Assembly: GCA_012513005.1 (NCBI GenBank)
Contig: JAAZCZ010000064.1
Location: forward strand, 1 to 31,151
Length of the DNA stretch: 31,151 bases
Direction of reading: 5' to 3'
Source of the DNA: Oscillospiraceae bacterium
GTDB lineage: Bacteria > Bacillota > Clostridia > Oscillospirales > Oscillospiraceae
Both the position numbers and the translations under genes were made by a program. Shown piece after piece: positions 8,353-16,808 of the stretch. The number at the start of each line of letters is the position of its first letter. The first letter of the stretch is position 1. Under the pieces are notes generated by a model. It did no database searches and was not told the DNA's origin. It saw nothing but the letters and a program-made list of their open reading frames with translations.

Positions 8353-9582
8353 GTGAAAAAAACTGCTATGAAAAAATATGCGGCACTTATTGTCCGCAAG
8401 GGTGCCAATGTCCAAAAGAAACAGCCTGTAGTTATTGTTGCTGAGCTTGATAACCCCGAGTTTATCCGTATGGTGGTTGAGGAAGCCTACCGCGCCGGCG
8501 CATCGGAGGTTGAGGTTGAATGGGTTTATCAGCCGCTAACTAAAATTCACACCCGTTGGCAGTCTCAGAAGGTGCTGGGTACTGTTAAAGACTGGGAGGA
8601 AATGAAGCTAAAATACAGAGCTAACACTCTGCCTGCCGTTATTCGCATTATTTCGGAAGACCCGGACGGGCTTGCCGGCATTAATCAGCAAAAAAGAGCG
8701 AAGGCTATGCAGTCTAAATATATTGTTACAAAGCCGATTACTGATACGATGGAAAACAAGTATCAGTGGTGCATTGCTGCTATTCCGGGTCCTGCTTGGG
8801 CCAAAAAGGTTTTTCCTGAGCTTAGCACATCAAGAGCTATAGAAAAGCTTTGGGAAGCTATTTTACACACCTCAAGAGCAGACGGCGATGATCCCATTGC
8901 CGCTTGGGATGAGCACAACGCAGAGCTTGCCGCTCGCTGCAAATTCTTAAATTCTCTTAAGCTCACAGAGCTGCATTACAAAGCCCCCAACGGCACAGAC
9001 CTTAAAGTCGGGCTTATACCCGAGGGTATGTTCTTAGGCGGGCGTGACATGGTCCCCGACACCGGTGTTTATTATAACCCCAACATTCCGTCTGAGGAGA
9101 TTTTCACATCTCCCATGGCGGGTAAGGCAGAGGGCATTGTTTACAGCACTAAACCGTTTTCATACAGAGGCCAGCTGATTGAAGATTTTAGCATCAAATT
9201 TGAAAACGGCAGGGCAACCGAGGTTCACGCCGAAAAGAACGAGGAAGCTCTCAGAACAATGATTTCTATGGACGAGGGCGCAGCTATGCTGGGTGAGTGC
9301 GCCTTAGTGCCGCACAAGAGTCCTATAAGCGAGCTTGGTATTATGTTCTATAACACACTATTTGATGAGAACGCTGCCTGCCATCTGGCGCTGGGCATGG
9401 GCTTTTCTAACTGCATAAGAGATTATGAAAAATACACACTAGAAGAGTGCAGAAGCATGGGTATTAACGACTCCATGATTCATGAGGACTTCATGATAGG
9501 ATATGAGGGCCTTGAAATTGAGGGTATTGATGCAAACGGCAAGGTTACCAAGATAATTTCCGGAGGCAACTGGGCGTTTTAG
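8353..9582 (+). CDS. Aminopeptidase, peptidase family M29
   Basis: This 409-residue cytosolic metallo-aminopeptidase resembles AmpS/AmpT and removes N-terminal amino acids from peptides. The family core is in the C-terminal half: IPSEEIFTSP with metal ligand Glu249, LGECALV with Glu315, ACHLALG with His344, and HEDFMIG with His377 and Asp379. The position normally held by the active-site Tyr, seven residues after the His, is Phe351. The start is the GTG at 8353 with AGAGGTG upstream; the ATG two bases before it is immediately followed by TGA and cannot be used. The LRR gene begins 38 bases downstream, so they may share a transcript. Confidence 0.9.
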   Translation: MKKTAMKKYAALIVRKGANVQKKQPVVIVAELDNPEFIRMVVEEAYRAGASEVEVEWVYQPLTKIHTRWQSQKVLGTVKDWEEMKLKYRANTLPAVIRIISEDPDGLAGINQQKRAKAMQSKYIVTKPITDTMENKYQWCIAAIPGPAWAKKVFPELSTSRAIEKLWEAILHTSRADGDDPIAAWDEHNAELAARCKFLNSLKLTELHYKAPNGTDLKVGLIPEGMFLGGRDMVPDTGVYYNPNIPSEEIFTSPMAGKAEGIVYSTKPFSYRGQLIEDFSIKFENGRATEVHAEKNEEALRTMISMDEGAAMLGECALVPHKSPISELGIMFYNTLFDENAACHLALGMGFSNCIRDYEKYTLEECRSMGINDSMIHEDFMIGYEGLEIEGIDANGKVTKIISGGNWAF

Positions 9583-9620
9583 TATCACTTTCCCTTTTCT
9601 ATCAGTATAAGGAGTATAAA

Positions 9621-11603
9621 ATGAAAAAGAACGAAAAAGCAGATAATTCCTTAGTGAAAGTATCTCCTATTAAGGCTTTTTTGAAAAATAACACTCTCCT
9701 GCTTGTTGTTTCGGCAATAATTGTTGTTTTGCTTATTACTATTGCCGTTGTTTTGGCGAGCCGCGGCGGCGGAGACACAAAAAAATATGAGGAGCAAATA
9801 GAGGTAGCACAGCTATATATTAAGTCTGAGGACTATGACAATGCTATTAAAGCTCTTGACGCCGCTATATTAATTAAGGACACTGAGGAAGCGCGTGTGC
9901 TGCTTTCTAATTGCTGGGCAGGCAAAGGCGACTTGCCTCGCGCTATCAAGGTCCTGGAGAGCTGGCTGTCTAAAAACAGCGGCACGAAGGCATCGGCGCA
10001 GTTAGAGGAATACAAGAAAAAGCTGGCTGAGGAGCAGGAAACTGTTATTATCATTGCCGAGCAGCGTGTTAAGGGAGATGCACAGACACTTGCCATAACC
10101 AAAAAGACTCTGACAGATGAGGATATGAATAATATAGCTACGCTAAAGGAGCTAAAAAGCCTGAGCATAACCTCCTGCTCACTGTCTGACATATCGAAGC
10201 TCGGCGGTTTAGTTAAGCTTGAGACGCTTATTTTAAGCGACAATAATATCCAGGATTTAACGCCGCTTTCATCTCTAATTGAGCTGCGCACGCTTTATCT
10301 CGATAAAAACCCTGCCGGTGATTACAAGCCGCTTTACGGGCTTAAAAATCTCAAAACCTTGGATATCAGAGGCAGAGAAATCACCGACGTCACCTTAGAC
10401 GAGCTTAAAAAAGCACTGCCCGATTGCAGTGTCTTTTCCGACAAAGCTATTGAAGAGGTTAAGGATCTTAGCCTAGGCGGTGTCAGCTTTAAATCTGATG
10501 TCACTGAGCTTGACCTGCAAAACAAGGGAATCACCGATATTTCCGTATTAAAAGCCTGCAAGTCACTTGTGACGCTCAACTTAAAGGCAAATTCCGTTTC
10601 GGATTTAAGCCCGCTGCTTGAGCTGCCTAACCTTAAATGGCTGAGCATTTGGAAGAATAATGTTAAAGACCTATCTCCCCTGATCGGCATGCCCTGGCTT
10701 ACCTTCTTAGATGCCGATGAAAACGGCATTACGAACATTGCACCTGTCTCCGCTCTTGTTAATCTTAAAGAGCTTTGGATAAACGGCAACGAGATTAAAA
10801 ACTTTGGTCCCATTTTCGGCCTTTCTAATTTGGAAAAGCTCGGGCTGGCTGCTACAGGCTTAGATGACGACTCCTTAGGCAGGCTCAGAGCGCTTTCTAA
10901 TCTGAAAGAACTGCAAATATCCGATAATGCCGATATTACGGGCAACACCGTAGACGACTTAAAAACTTCTTTGCCCAACTGTGTTATCACCCACTCTGAC
11001 TTAATCTATTTGCTGGAACTCGGCACGGGCAAGTTCCGCACAGACTCTGAGGCTGTTTTAGCTTCTAATATGGGTGTTACGGATATAAGCGCGCTTTCCA
11101 AGTTTGACAAGCTTAAAATACTAAATCTTTCCGTAAACTCCATTAAGCAGTTAGATGCACTGTCTGCTATCAGCACACTTGAAGAGGCTGACTTATCCGA
11201 GAATATGATTGAGAGTTTAGAGCCGCTGCGCCCGCACACAGCTTTGCGCAAGCTGAATGTCAGCGGAAATAATATTACTGACTTTAAGGGTTTAGAATCC
11301 TGCAATGCTCTCACCGAGCTTTATGCCCACAGCTGCCCGAAGCTCGAAGATATTAGCGGCATAGTCAGCGCAAAGGCGCTGACTACCTTGGACCTCAGTA
11401 ACACCGCAGTTAAAAAGATTGCAGGGCTTATGCTACTGCCGCAGCTTAATATACTTAAACTCGACGGCTGCGAAATAAAAGACATTTCCCCGCTATACTC
11501 CCTGCGCAATCTTAAAGAACTGCATGTTAAGGGCGTTGATATTAACCCCTTGGAGCTTGCCGCTTTGAAGCTTGCTCTGCCCAACTGCACAATATACGAT
11601 TAA
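9621..11603 (+). CDS. Membrane-anchored TPR and leucine-rich-repeat protein
   Basis: This 660-residue protein has a short cytosolic N-terminus, one membrane helix (about 24-47, no lipobox or sortase signal), a region with two TPR-like helical repeats (about 57-140), then about 18 internalin-type leucine-rich repeats to the end. The repeats fall into three modules. Each module ends in the same cap motif: LKKALPDC, LKTSLPNC and LKLALPNC. The second and third open with similar sheets (GITDISVL, GVTDISAL). I infer a surface-exposed protein- or glycan-binding scaffold facing outward; the ligand is unknown. The ATG follows AAGGAG. There is no clear terminator after it, so transcription may continue into hpf. 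Confidence 0.85.
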   Translation: MKKNEKADNSLVKVSPIKAFLKNNTLLLVVSAIIVVLLITIAVVLASRGGGDTKKYEEQIEVAQLYIKSEDYDNAIKALDAAILIKDTEEARVLLSNCWAGKGDLPRAIKVLESWLSKNSGTKASAQLEEYKKKLAEEQETVIIIAEQRVKGDAQTLAITKKTLTDEDMNNIATLKELKSLSITSCSLSDISKLGGLVKLETLILSDNNIQDLTPLSSLIELRTLYLDKNPAGDYKPLYGLKNLKTLDIRGREITDVTLDELKKALPDCSVFSDKAIEEVKDLSLGGVSFKSDVTELDLQNKGITDISVLKACKSLVTLNLKANSVSDLSPLLELPNLKWLSIWKNNVKDLSPLIGMPWLTFLDADENGITNIAPVSALVNLKELWINGNEIKNFGPIFGLSNLEKLGLAATGLDDDSLGRLRALSNLKELQISDNADITGNTVDDLKTSLPNCVITHSDLIYLLELGTGKFRTDSEAVLASNMGVTDISALSKFDKLKILNLSVNSIKQLDALSAISTLEEADLSENMIESLEPLRPHTALRKLNVSGNNITDFKGLESCNALTELYAHSCPKLEDISGIVSAKALTTLDLSNTAVKKIAGLMLLPQLNILKLDGCEIKDISPLYSLRNLKELHVKGVDINPLELAALKLALPNCTIYD

Positions 11604-11649
11604 TCCTTCTTATATTCTCCTCAAAGCTATTCATTTTTGAAAGCCATTG

Positions 11650-11658
11650 TGTTATAAT
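11650..11658 (+). promoter_or_regulatory. Extended -10 promoter upstream of hpf
   Basis: TGTTATAAT, an extended -10 box, lies 45 bases before the hpf ATG. The expected -35 position (11630-11635, TTCATT) is weak; a better TTGAAA at 11637-11642 is too close to serve. An extended -10 can function without a good -35. It would give hpf its own transcript. Confidence 0.55.
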
Positions 11659-11703
11659 AAACTAAGCAAAACCCCAAAGACACGATGGAAGGAGAAGTAG
11701 CAA

Positions 11704-12246
11704 ATGAAATTCACATTTGTAAAGAAAAAGTTTGATGTCTCCGATGAGCTGCGTGCCTATGCAGAGAAAAAGATCGGCAAGGTAGACCGTTTTTTTAAGA
11801 AGGAGAGCGAGGCCTTTGTTACACTAAGTGCCGAGCGAGGCCGCTACAACGCTGAAATCACTATTGAAAACAACGGTATGTTTTATCGCATAAGCGAGCA
11901 GACAAGCGACATGTTCGCCTCAATTGATTCTGCCGTCGCGGGTATTGAGCGTCAGATTCGCAAGAACAAGACAAGACTTGCAAAACGCCTGCGTGACGGA
12001 GCCTTTGAGCGTGAGGTCAAGCCATTTAGCATCCCCGCTGACGATACCGACGAGGAAGAATTCCGCGTGCTGCGCAGCAAAAAGTTTGACATTAGCCCCA
12101 TGTCTGTTGAAGAGGCAATTTTGCAAATGAACCTTTTGTCCCACGCATTCTTTGTTTTTAGAAACGCAGACGAAGCAGATGCATTCTCTGTTGTATATCG
12201 CCGCAAAAACGGCGGATACGGAATAATCTGTGACGACGGCAACTAA
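11704..12246 (+). CDS. hpf: Ribosome hibernation promoting factor, long form
   Basis: This 180-residue protein binds the 30S subunit and pairs ribosomes into inactive 100S dimers in slow growth. The N-terminal S30AE domain (about 1-100; FDVSDELRAYAEKKIGKVDRFF) binds the decoding region. A linker with acidic residues (about 108-120) leads to the C-terminal dimerisation domain (about 122-178; KSFDISPMSVEEAILQM-like, HAFFVFRNADEADAFSVVYRR). Having both domains marks the long form usual in Bacillota. The ATG follows AAGGAG. It has its own extended -10 promoter and is closed by the terminator at 12265-12293. Confidence 0.96.
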   Translation: MKFTFVKKKFDVSDELRAYAEKKIGKVDRFFKKESEAFVTLSAERGRYNAEITIENNGMFYRISEQTSDMFASIDSAVAGIERQIRKNKTRLAKRLRDGAFEREVKPFSIPADDTDEEEFRVLRSKKFDISPMSVEEAILQMNLLSHAFFVFRNADEADAFSVVYRRKNGGYGIICDDGN

Positions 12247-12264
12247 AATATATGTTAATTACTT

Positions 12265-12293
12265 CTAAAAAAGGTCTTTATGGCCTTTTTTAG
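12265..12293. terminator. Bidirectional-looking terminator after hpf
   Basis: A stem of 10 bp (CTAAAAAAGG / CCTTTTTTAG, plus two inner pairs) with its T-rich arm acting as the U-tract on either strand. It separates hpf from the PrmA-like gene, which therefore should have another promoter or depend on read-through. Confidence 0.8.
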
Positions 12294-12327
12294 TTATTAT
12301 CTGCTTTTTGAGTTTTGCGGAGGTACT

Positions 12328-12924
12328 ATGGAGACTATACGATTTTCAAATCGGCAGCTTGTCGTTTTGTCTGAAAAAGAAAAAATTCCATACGAAGAAA
12401 AATATCAGATTAGGCTGAAATCTGAGGCTGATTTCCTGCCGCAGATTTTAGACTCAGACACAGCCTGTCTAAGGCTCATTGAGGAGCATGCCGGAGCCGG
12501 AAAGTTCTGCTTGCAGCCTGACTGCAAAGACGGGTTTTTAGCCTTCTGCGCGCTTAGCTTTGGCTGCGGCTTTGCTGCACTTTTTGACGATGAGCAGTTT
12601 TCTAAAACAGTTAAATATAATTCCGAGCTAAACGGCATAGGCTCTCATGCTTTTTCATTTTATCCTTTTAAACTAAGCGATAAGTCTGATACCGGCATCG
12701 GCTCGGGTTATGACATACTTATAGCTAAGGGCAGTTTAGAAAGGCTTTTAGAGATTTTAGGCTTTGCCAAAAAGCTTCTGTGCAAATCTGCCGTTTTAAT
12801 ACTCTGCGCCGAGGATTGCAGTTTAGAAGAGCTTAGGAAGGCTCTTTTTGCATTGGGCGTGAATATAATAAGCACTGCGCAGGAAGGCTCTTCATTTGCG
12901 GCTTCAGCCATGTACTCAGACTAG
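12328..12924 (+). CDS. PrmA-like protein with a degenerate SAM site
   Basis: This 198-residue protein aligns by eye with the methyltransferase domain of PrmA (ribosomal protein L11 methyltransferase). Shared landmarks: DTACLRLIEEH like PrmA's TTRLCLELLE; VKYNSELNGI like its AKENAELNGV; YDILIAKGSLERLLEI like its YDLIVANIL; and the C-terminal end GVNIISTAQEGSSFAASAMY like its variable edge strand. The glycine loop GxGxG that binds SAM is replaced by QPDCKDG, and the N-terminal L11-recognition domain is missing. I infer a divergent or non-catalytic paralogue. The start is the ATG at 12328 after GCGGAGG; a longer frame from 12280 overlaps the terminator. The family assignment is moderate; an unrelated Rossmann-like protein is possible. 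Confidence 0.55.
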   Translation: METIRFSNRQLVVLSEKEKIPYEEKYQIRLKSEADFLPQILDSDTACLRLIEEHAGAGKFCLQPDCKDGFLAFCALSFGCGFAALFDDEQFSKTVKYNSELNGIGSHAFSFYPFKLSDKSDTGIGSGYDILIAKGSLERLLEILGFAKKLLCKSAVLILCAEDCSLEELRKALFALGVNIISTAQEGSSFAASAMYSD

Positions 12925-12954
12925 CTTTTTTATAGTCGCAAGAATTGCATATAA

Positions 12955-12986
12955 AAACGACCGAGGGTTTTTTCCTTCGGTCGTTT
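12955..12986. terminator. Terminator between convergent genes
   Basis: A 13-bp stem (arms 12955-12967 and 12974-12986; AAACGACCGA pairs with TCGGTCGTTT, one G-T pair further in) with a 6-T loop. T-rich sequence follows on the plus strand (GCTTTTTC) and A/T-rich sequence on the other. It ends the PrmA-like gene and probably also the htrA operon from the opposite side. Confidence 0.8.
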
Positions 12987-13012
12987 GCTTTTTCAATTAT
13001 TATATTTATAGC

Positions 13013-14410
13013 TTAATAAATGTCGCTGCTCTCTACAAGTTTAACATCTATTTTGATGTTTTTGCCGTCTCTGAAGATTTCGAAGCTGAGAATGTCACCG
13101 ACCTTTTTGTCTTTTATCTCTTTTAAAACATCGCGGGTCTCTGTGACTTCATTGCCGTTTACCGAAATTAATATGTCACCGGGCTTAACTCCCTGCTTTT
13201 CGGCATCGGAGCCGGGGCTGACTTTGGTTATATATAAGCCCTTTGGCAGCTTGTAGTGCTCTGCTATTTCTGCCGGAATTGGTCCTACCGTGACACCTAT
13301 CATCGGTCTTCCCAGAACCTTGCCGTTATCAAGAATCGACTCTACTACCTGCTTTACGGTTGAAACCGGGATTGCAAAGCCTATGCCCTCAATGGTGCGG
13401 GAGGAAACCGACATGAGCTTCATGTTGGTAATGCCCACTACCTGACCGTGCATGTTGATTAATGGTCCGCCTGAGTTGCCTTCGTTTATTGCTACATTCG
13501 TTTGAAGCAGTGTCATTGTGTGACCCTTGTGGCTCATGTCGCGGCTTATTGCCGAGATTATGCCGTTTGTCATCGTACCTCTGAGGTTTTCACCCAAGGG
13601 GTTTCCGATAGCCACAACAGCATCTCCTTCTACCACATGGTCTGTGCAGAAAACAGCGTGGGCAAGTCCCTTTGCGCTTATTTTTATTACTGCTATATCA
13701 CTTATGCTGTCTGAGCCGACAAGCTGCGCTTTGAAGGTTCTGTCGTCGTTTAGAATTACCTCAGCTTCACTTGCGCCCTCAATTACATGGGCGTTTGTAA
13801 TTATATATCCGTCCTCGGACATAATTATTCCGGTGCCCCAGCTTGAGCCTTGACCGCCTGTCTTTGACCTGATTGCCACAGTGTACGGGCTGCATTTTAC
13901 ATAGAGCTCCTGCAAGCTAAGTTGCTCTTCCTCCGGTTCGGGGGCTAAGTCGATACTTGCATCCTTTGATGCCGATATCTTAGGCATACTGATTTCTGCG
14001 CTCTTGTTGTCGCTTACCGGATAAATCTTTTCGAAAAAGCTCTTGTAATCCTCGCCCTTGCCCGGTGTCGGAGCGGGTGTGTTTTCCTTTTCTGCCGGGC
14101 TTGTTTTTTCGGGCATGTTACCCAGAGAGATTGCCTGTCTGCTCCGTGGTTTTATAAAGCCGACATATACAGCGGAAATAATAAGGGCAATTACACATAT
14201 AAAGGCTGTTATCCTAGTTGCGCCACGGCGCGGCTTTGAATAGACCTCGTTTGCTTCCTCATTTAGACTGCTGTCGTAATTATTGTCTGAAAATATAAAA
14301 TCGTTCTTAATTATTTCATCACTTGATCTGTACTGTTCTTCGTTGCCTGCCGCTTCGGGTACGCCTGCGCTGTACCAGTCGGAGCGGGTATTTTTGCTGT
14401 TATCGTTCAT
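13013..14410 (-). CDS. HtrA/DegP-type membrane serine protease with PDZ domain
   Basis: This 465-residue S1C protease is an envelope quality-control enzyme. A cytosolic N-terminus of about 65 residues, rich in acidic residues and asparagine, leads to one membrane helix (about 66-86). An extracytoplasmic Pro/Thr/Glu-rich linker (95-165) follows, then a trypsin-like domain (about 170-365) with the triad His208 (TNAHVIEG), Asp238 (SDIAVIKI) and Ser313 (GNSGGPL), and one PDZ domain (about 375-455). The triad is intact. It is the last gene of the operon, 48 bases after the histidine kinase, with an AGGGGG ribosome site. Co-transcription of htrA with a kinase/regulator pair recalls WalRK operons, but other walRK genes (walH, walI) are absent. 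Confidence 0.93.
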   Translation of the reverse strand: MNDNSKNTRSDWYSAGVPEAAGNEEQYRSSDEIIKNDFIFSDNNYDSSLNEEANEVYSKPRRGATRITAFICVIALIISAVYVGFIKPRSRQAISLGNMPEKTSPAEKENTPAPTPGKGEDYKSFFEKIYPVSDNKSAEISMPKISASKDASIDLAPEPEEEQLSLQELYVKCSPYTVAIRSKTGGQGSSWGTGIIMSEDGYIITNAHVIEGASEAEVILNDDRTFKAQLVGSDSISDIAVIKISAKGLAHAVFCTDHVVEGDAVVAIGNPLGENLRGTMTNGIISAISRDMSHKGHTMTLLQTNVAINEGNSGGPLINMHGQVVGITNMKLMSVSSRTIEGIGFAIPVSTVKQVVESILDNGKVLGRPMIGVTVGPIPAEIAEHYKLPKGLYITKVSPGSDAEKQGVKPGDILISVNGNEVTETRDVLKEIKDKKVGDILSFEIFRDGKNIKIDVKLVESSDIY

Positions 14411-14458
14411 AGTTTAGCCCCCTGTGTAGCTTGGAATGCAATTTACTTATTGCAATAT

Positions 14459-16039
14459 CTATTGCCTGTCATCTGCTGAAATATTTTCTTTTTCTGCAGA
14501 TTTTTTCTTTTTTGACTGAGTGCCGCTGTTTTTTAGTTTCACAATTTTGGGCAGATACTTTCTTTTTTTGCCTTCTGCTGTTTCGCTCTCCGGTTTTTGC
14601 GGCAGTTTCGGCTTTTCCTTTGAAAGCCTTAGAGTGAACACAAATACTGTTACTCCGCCCTTGCTCTTTACTGCCACAGCTTCGCCGTGAGCATCGAGAA
14701 TGGACTTAACAAGATACAGCCCAAGCCCGACTCCTTCTCTGTCTAGGCTCCTTGAGCGATCCGACTTGTGAAATCTGTCGAAGATGAGGGATAAATCGTC
14801 TTCGGGGATTGTGTCTCCCTCGTTTTTTATTGACACATATGCTTTGCCTTCCTGCTTCCACAGAGAAACGGCAAGCTTGCTCTTTGGTCTTGCAAATTTG
14901 ACTGCGTTGTCTAACAGGTTATATAAAACCTGAGTTATTGCATCGTGGTCGGCTATTACCGCTATGCTGTCTTCCGGAAGGTCCAGTTCGACTTCGAGAT
15001 TTTTATCCTCGGCACGGGTTTCGAAATTGAGCAGTGTTCGAATTATAAGCTCGTCAATTTCAAAAGTGCTGCGTCTTGCTAAATCGTTTCCGCGGCTTTG
15101 CATCTGAGATAAGTCGAGCATTCTGCGCACAAGTCTTGACAGTCTTCTGGTTTCGTCTGCTATAGTCGCTAAATACTTTTCTTCGTCTTCCTTGGGTATT
15201 GTGCCGTCTAAAAGCCCGTCTGCAAAGCCTGATATTGTTGTCATCGGAGTTTTTAGCTCGTGCGAGACATTTGCTATAAACTCGTTTCTAAGCTCCTCGC
15301 TGCGCTCTAATGACTCTGCCATATTATTAAACGCAGAAGTCAGCTCTGCAAGCTCGTCTTCGCCCTCTGTTTGTTTGACTCGGTGCGAAAAATCGCCGTA
15401 GCCGTATTTTCTGGCGGCTGACGCCATTTCTTCCAAGGGCTCTGACATCTTTTTAGATGTTACTAGTGCAAGCACCAACGCAATGAGCGCAACTCCGGTT
15501 GTGAGCAATATAAACGCCCACGCAAGAGCTGTCCATGCTCCTACTATACCGGCTCTTGATGAGCCTATGAAAACATAGCCTAACAGCTCCCCGTTTACAG
15601 AGGAGTCGATTCGCTTGGCAACAATGAGAAAGGGCTTATCATAAATCTTACCCAGATGCGAAACTGTGCTTATGCTCCCGTGCTCAGTTAAATCCTGCAT
15701 AATTTCCGGGCTGACTGTTTCACCAATGTGGTTACATGCTACATTTACATCACTGCAGGAAATTATTCTTCCCGTGCTGTTTGTGATGAAAATATGGTTA
15801 CCCGTGCTGCTGGATATTGAGCTGATGCTCATTCTAAGCCCCCAGCTCATGAGGTTGCTGTCCACAGAATACGCACTTGCACTGCGGCGGACCTCGTCTG
15901 CTACGGAATTTGCCCGCTCCTCATAGGAGTGTATTACATAGCTTCTGCCAAGCAGTACAAAGGCAACTGCCAAAACTATGAAGCTGAGCAGCACAGAAAT
16001 AGCTACCGATAAAAATTGCCTAAAGTAAATGCTCTTCAT
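14459..16039 (-). CDS. Membrane sensor histidine kinase (HAMP, HisKA, HATPase)
   Basis: This 526-residue kinase has two membrane helices (about 10-30 and 168-194) enclosing an extracytoplasmic sensor of about 135 residues, probably of the single PAS/Cache type. A HAMP domain (about 190-245), HisKA with phospho-acceptor His260 (NVSHELKTPMT) and a HATPase domain (about 365-475, with N box LLDNAVKFA and FDRFHKSD) follow. The C-terminal 50 residues are an unusual Lys/Glu-rich low-complexity tail. It starts 7 bases after the response regulator gene and is its cognate kinase. It is PhoR/WalK-like in domain order, but the signal cannot be read from sequence. Confidence 0.94.
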   Translation of the reverse strand: MKSIYFRQFLSVAISVLLSFIVLAVAFVLLGRSYVIHSYEERANSVADEVRRSASAYSVDSNLMSWGLRMSISSISSSTGNHIFITNSTGRIISCSDVNVACNHIGETVSPEIMQDLTEHGSISTVSHLGKIYDKPFLIVAKRIDSSVNGELLGYVFIGSSRAGIVGAWTALAWAFILLTTGVALIALVLALVTSKKMSEPLEEMASAARKYGYGDFSHRVKQTEGEDELAELTSAFNNMAESLERSEELRNEFIANVSHELKTPMTTISGFADGLLDGTIPKEDEEKYLATIADETRRLSRLVRRMLDLSQMQSRGNDLARRSTFEIDELIIRTLLNFETRAEDKNLEVELDLPEDSIAVIADHDAITQVLYNLLDNAVKFARPKSKLAVSLWKQEGKAYVSIKNEGDTIPEDDLSLIFDRFHKSDRSRSLDREGVGLGLYLVKSILDAHGEAVAVKSKGGVTVFVFTLRLSKEKPKLPQKPESETAEGKKRKYLPKIVKLKNSGTQSKKKKSAEKENISADDRQ

Positions 16040-16046
16040 TTACTTT

Positions 16047-16742
16047 TTACTCTTCGCTGCCGCTTAGCTCAAATTTATAGCCCACACCCCAGACTGTTTT
16101 TAGTGCCCACTCATCTGAGACACCCTCTAACTTTTCACGGAGGCGTTTAATATGAACGTCTACTGTTCTGGAGTCACCATAGAAGTTAAATCCCCAGACC
16201 TCGTCTAATAGCTGGTTTCTTGTGAAAACCTTGTTGGGGCTTGACGCTAAGTGGAACAGAAGCTCCATTTCCTTTGGCGGTGCCTCAACTTTTACGCCGT
16301 TTACTGTGAGTACATAGGAGTCTAAGTTAATTGTGAGCTTATCGAAGCTGAGCTTTTTCTCTTTGTCCGTTTCCATTCCGTCTGTGCGACGCATTACGGC
16401 ATGGACTCTTGCTATTAGCTCCTTGACCTCAAATGGCTTTGTTACATAGTCGTCGGCTCCAAGCTCAAGTCCTGATATTTTATCGTAGACCTCTCCCTTT
16501 GCTGTGAGCATTATTATCGGAACCGAGGATTTTTTTCTGATTTCCCTGCATACTGCAAAGCCGTCCATTCCCGGAAGCATTATGTCCAGGAGTATAACAG
16601 AAGGCTTTTCGTCCAAGGCAAGTGCAAGTCCGTCGTCTCCGTTTTCGGCTACTGTGACTTCAAAGCCGTCTTTTTCCAAGTATAACCTAAGAAGCTCGCC
16701 GATATTCTTGTCGTCCTCAATTACTAGTGCCTTTTTTTCCAC
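16047..16742 (-). CDS. OmpR/PhoB-family response regulator
   Basis: This 231-residue transcription factor has a receiver domain (1-120) with phospho-acceptor Asp53 (ILLDIMLPG), acidic pocket Glu9/Asp10/Asp11, switch Thr80 and Lys102. A winged-helix DNA-binding domain follows (about 130-228; SSPNKVFTRNQLLDEVWGFNFYG region, RTVDVHIKRLREKL). I place the start at the GTG at 16742, which has GAGGTGA just upstream and begins right at the receiver domain; an ATG at 16784 would add 14 residues without family support. It pairs with the kinase 7 bases downstream. Tandem 10-base repeats about 50-65 bases upstream may be its own binding site. Confidence 0.95.
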   Translation of the reverse strand: MEKKALVIEDDKNIGELLRLYLEKDGFEVTVAENGDDGLALALDEKPSVILLDIMLPGMDGFAVCREIRKKSSVPIIMLTAKGEVYDKISGLELGADDYVTKPFEVKELIARVHAVMRRTDGMETDKEKKLSFDKLTINLDSYVLTVNGVKVEAPPKEMELLFHLASSPNKVFTRNQLLDEVWGFNFYGDSRTVDVHIKRLREKLEGVSDEWALKTVWGVGYKFELSGSEE

Positions 16743-16769
16743 GCTTCTCACCTCTTCATTATTACTTTC

Positions 16770-16808
16770 ATTATCATCAAACATTAAATACGCTAAATTA
16801 CGCTAAAC
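16770..16808 (-). promoter_or_regulatory. Tandem 10-bp repeats and possible promoter for the response regulator
   Basis: Two head-to-tail copies of a 10-base unit (TTTAGCGTA plus one base on the minus strand) abut at 16799-16808 and 16789-16798. A GATAAT -10 box lies at 16770-16775, and the second copy overlaps the matching -35 position (16793-16798). OmpR-type regulators bind direct repeats at 10-11-base spacing, so this looks like an autoregulatory site inside the operon. The first copy overlaps the stop codon of the preceding gene. Confidence 0.5.

Noticed and set aside
10334..10990. 218-codon open frame on the minus strand opposite the LRR gene
   Set aside because: It is a low-complexity Ser/Leu-rich shadow of the repeat-coding strand without start signals.
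13013..16742. Calling the kinase/regulator pair WalRK because htrA follows
   Set aside because: The walH/walI/walJ genes are absent and the pair is led by lipoprotein genes; domain order alone cannot separate WalRK from PhoPR.
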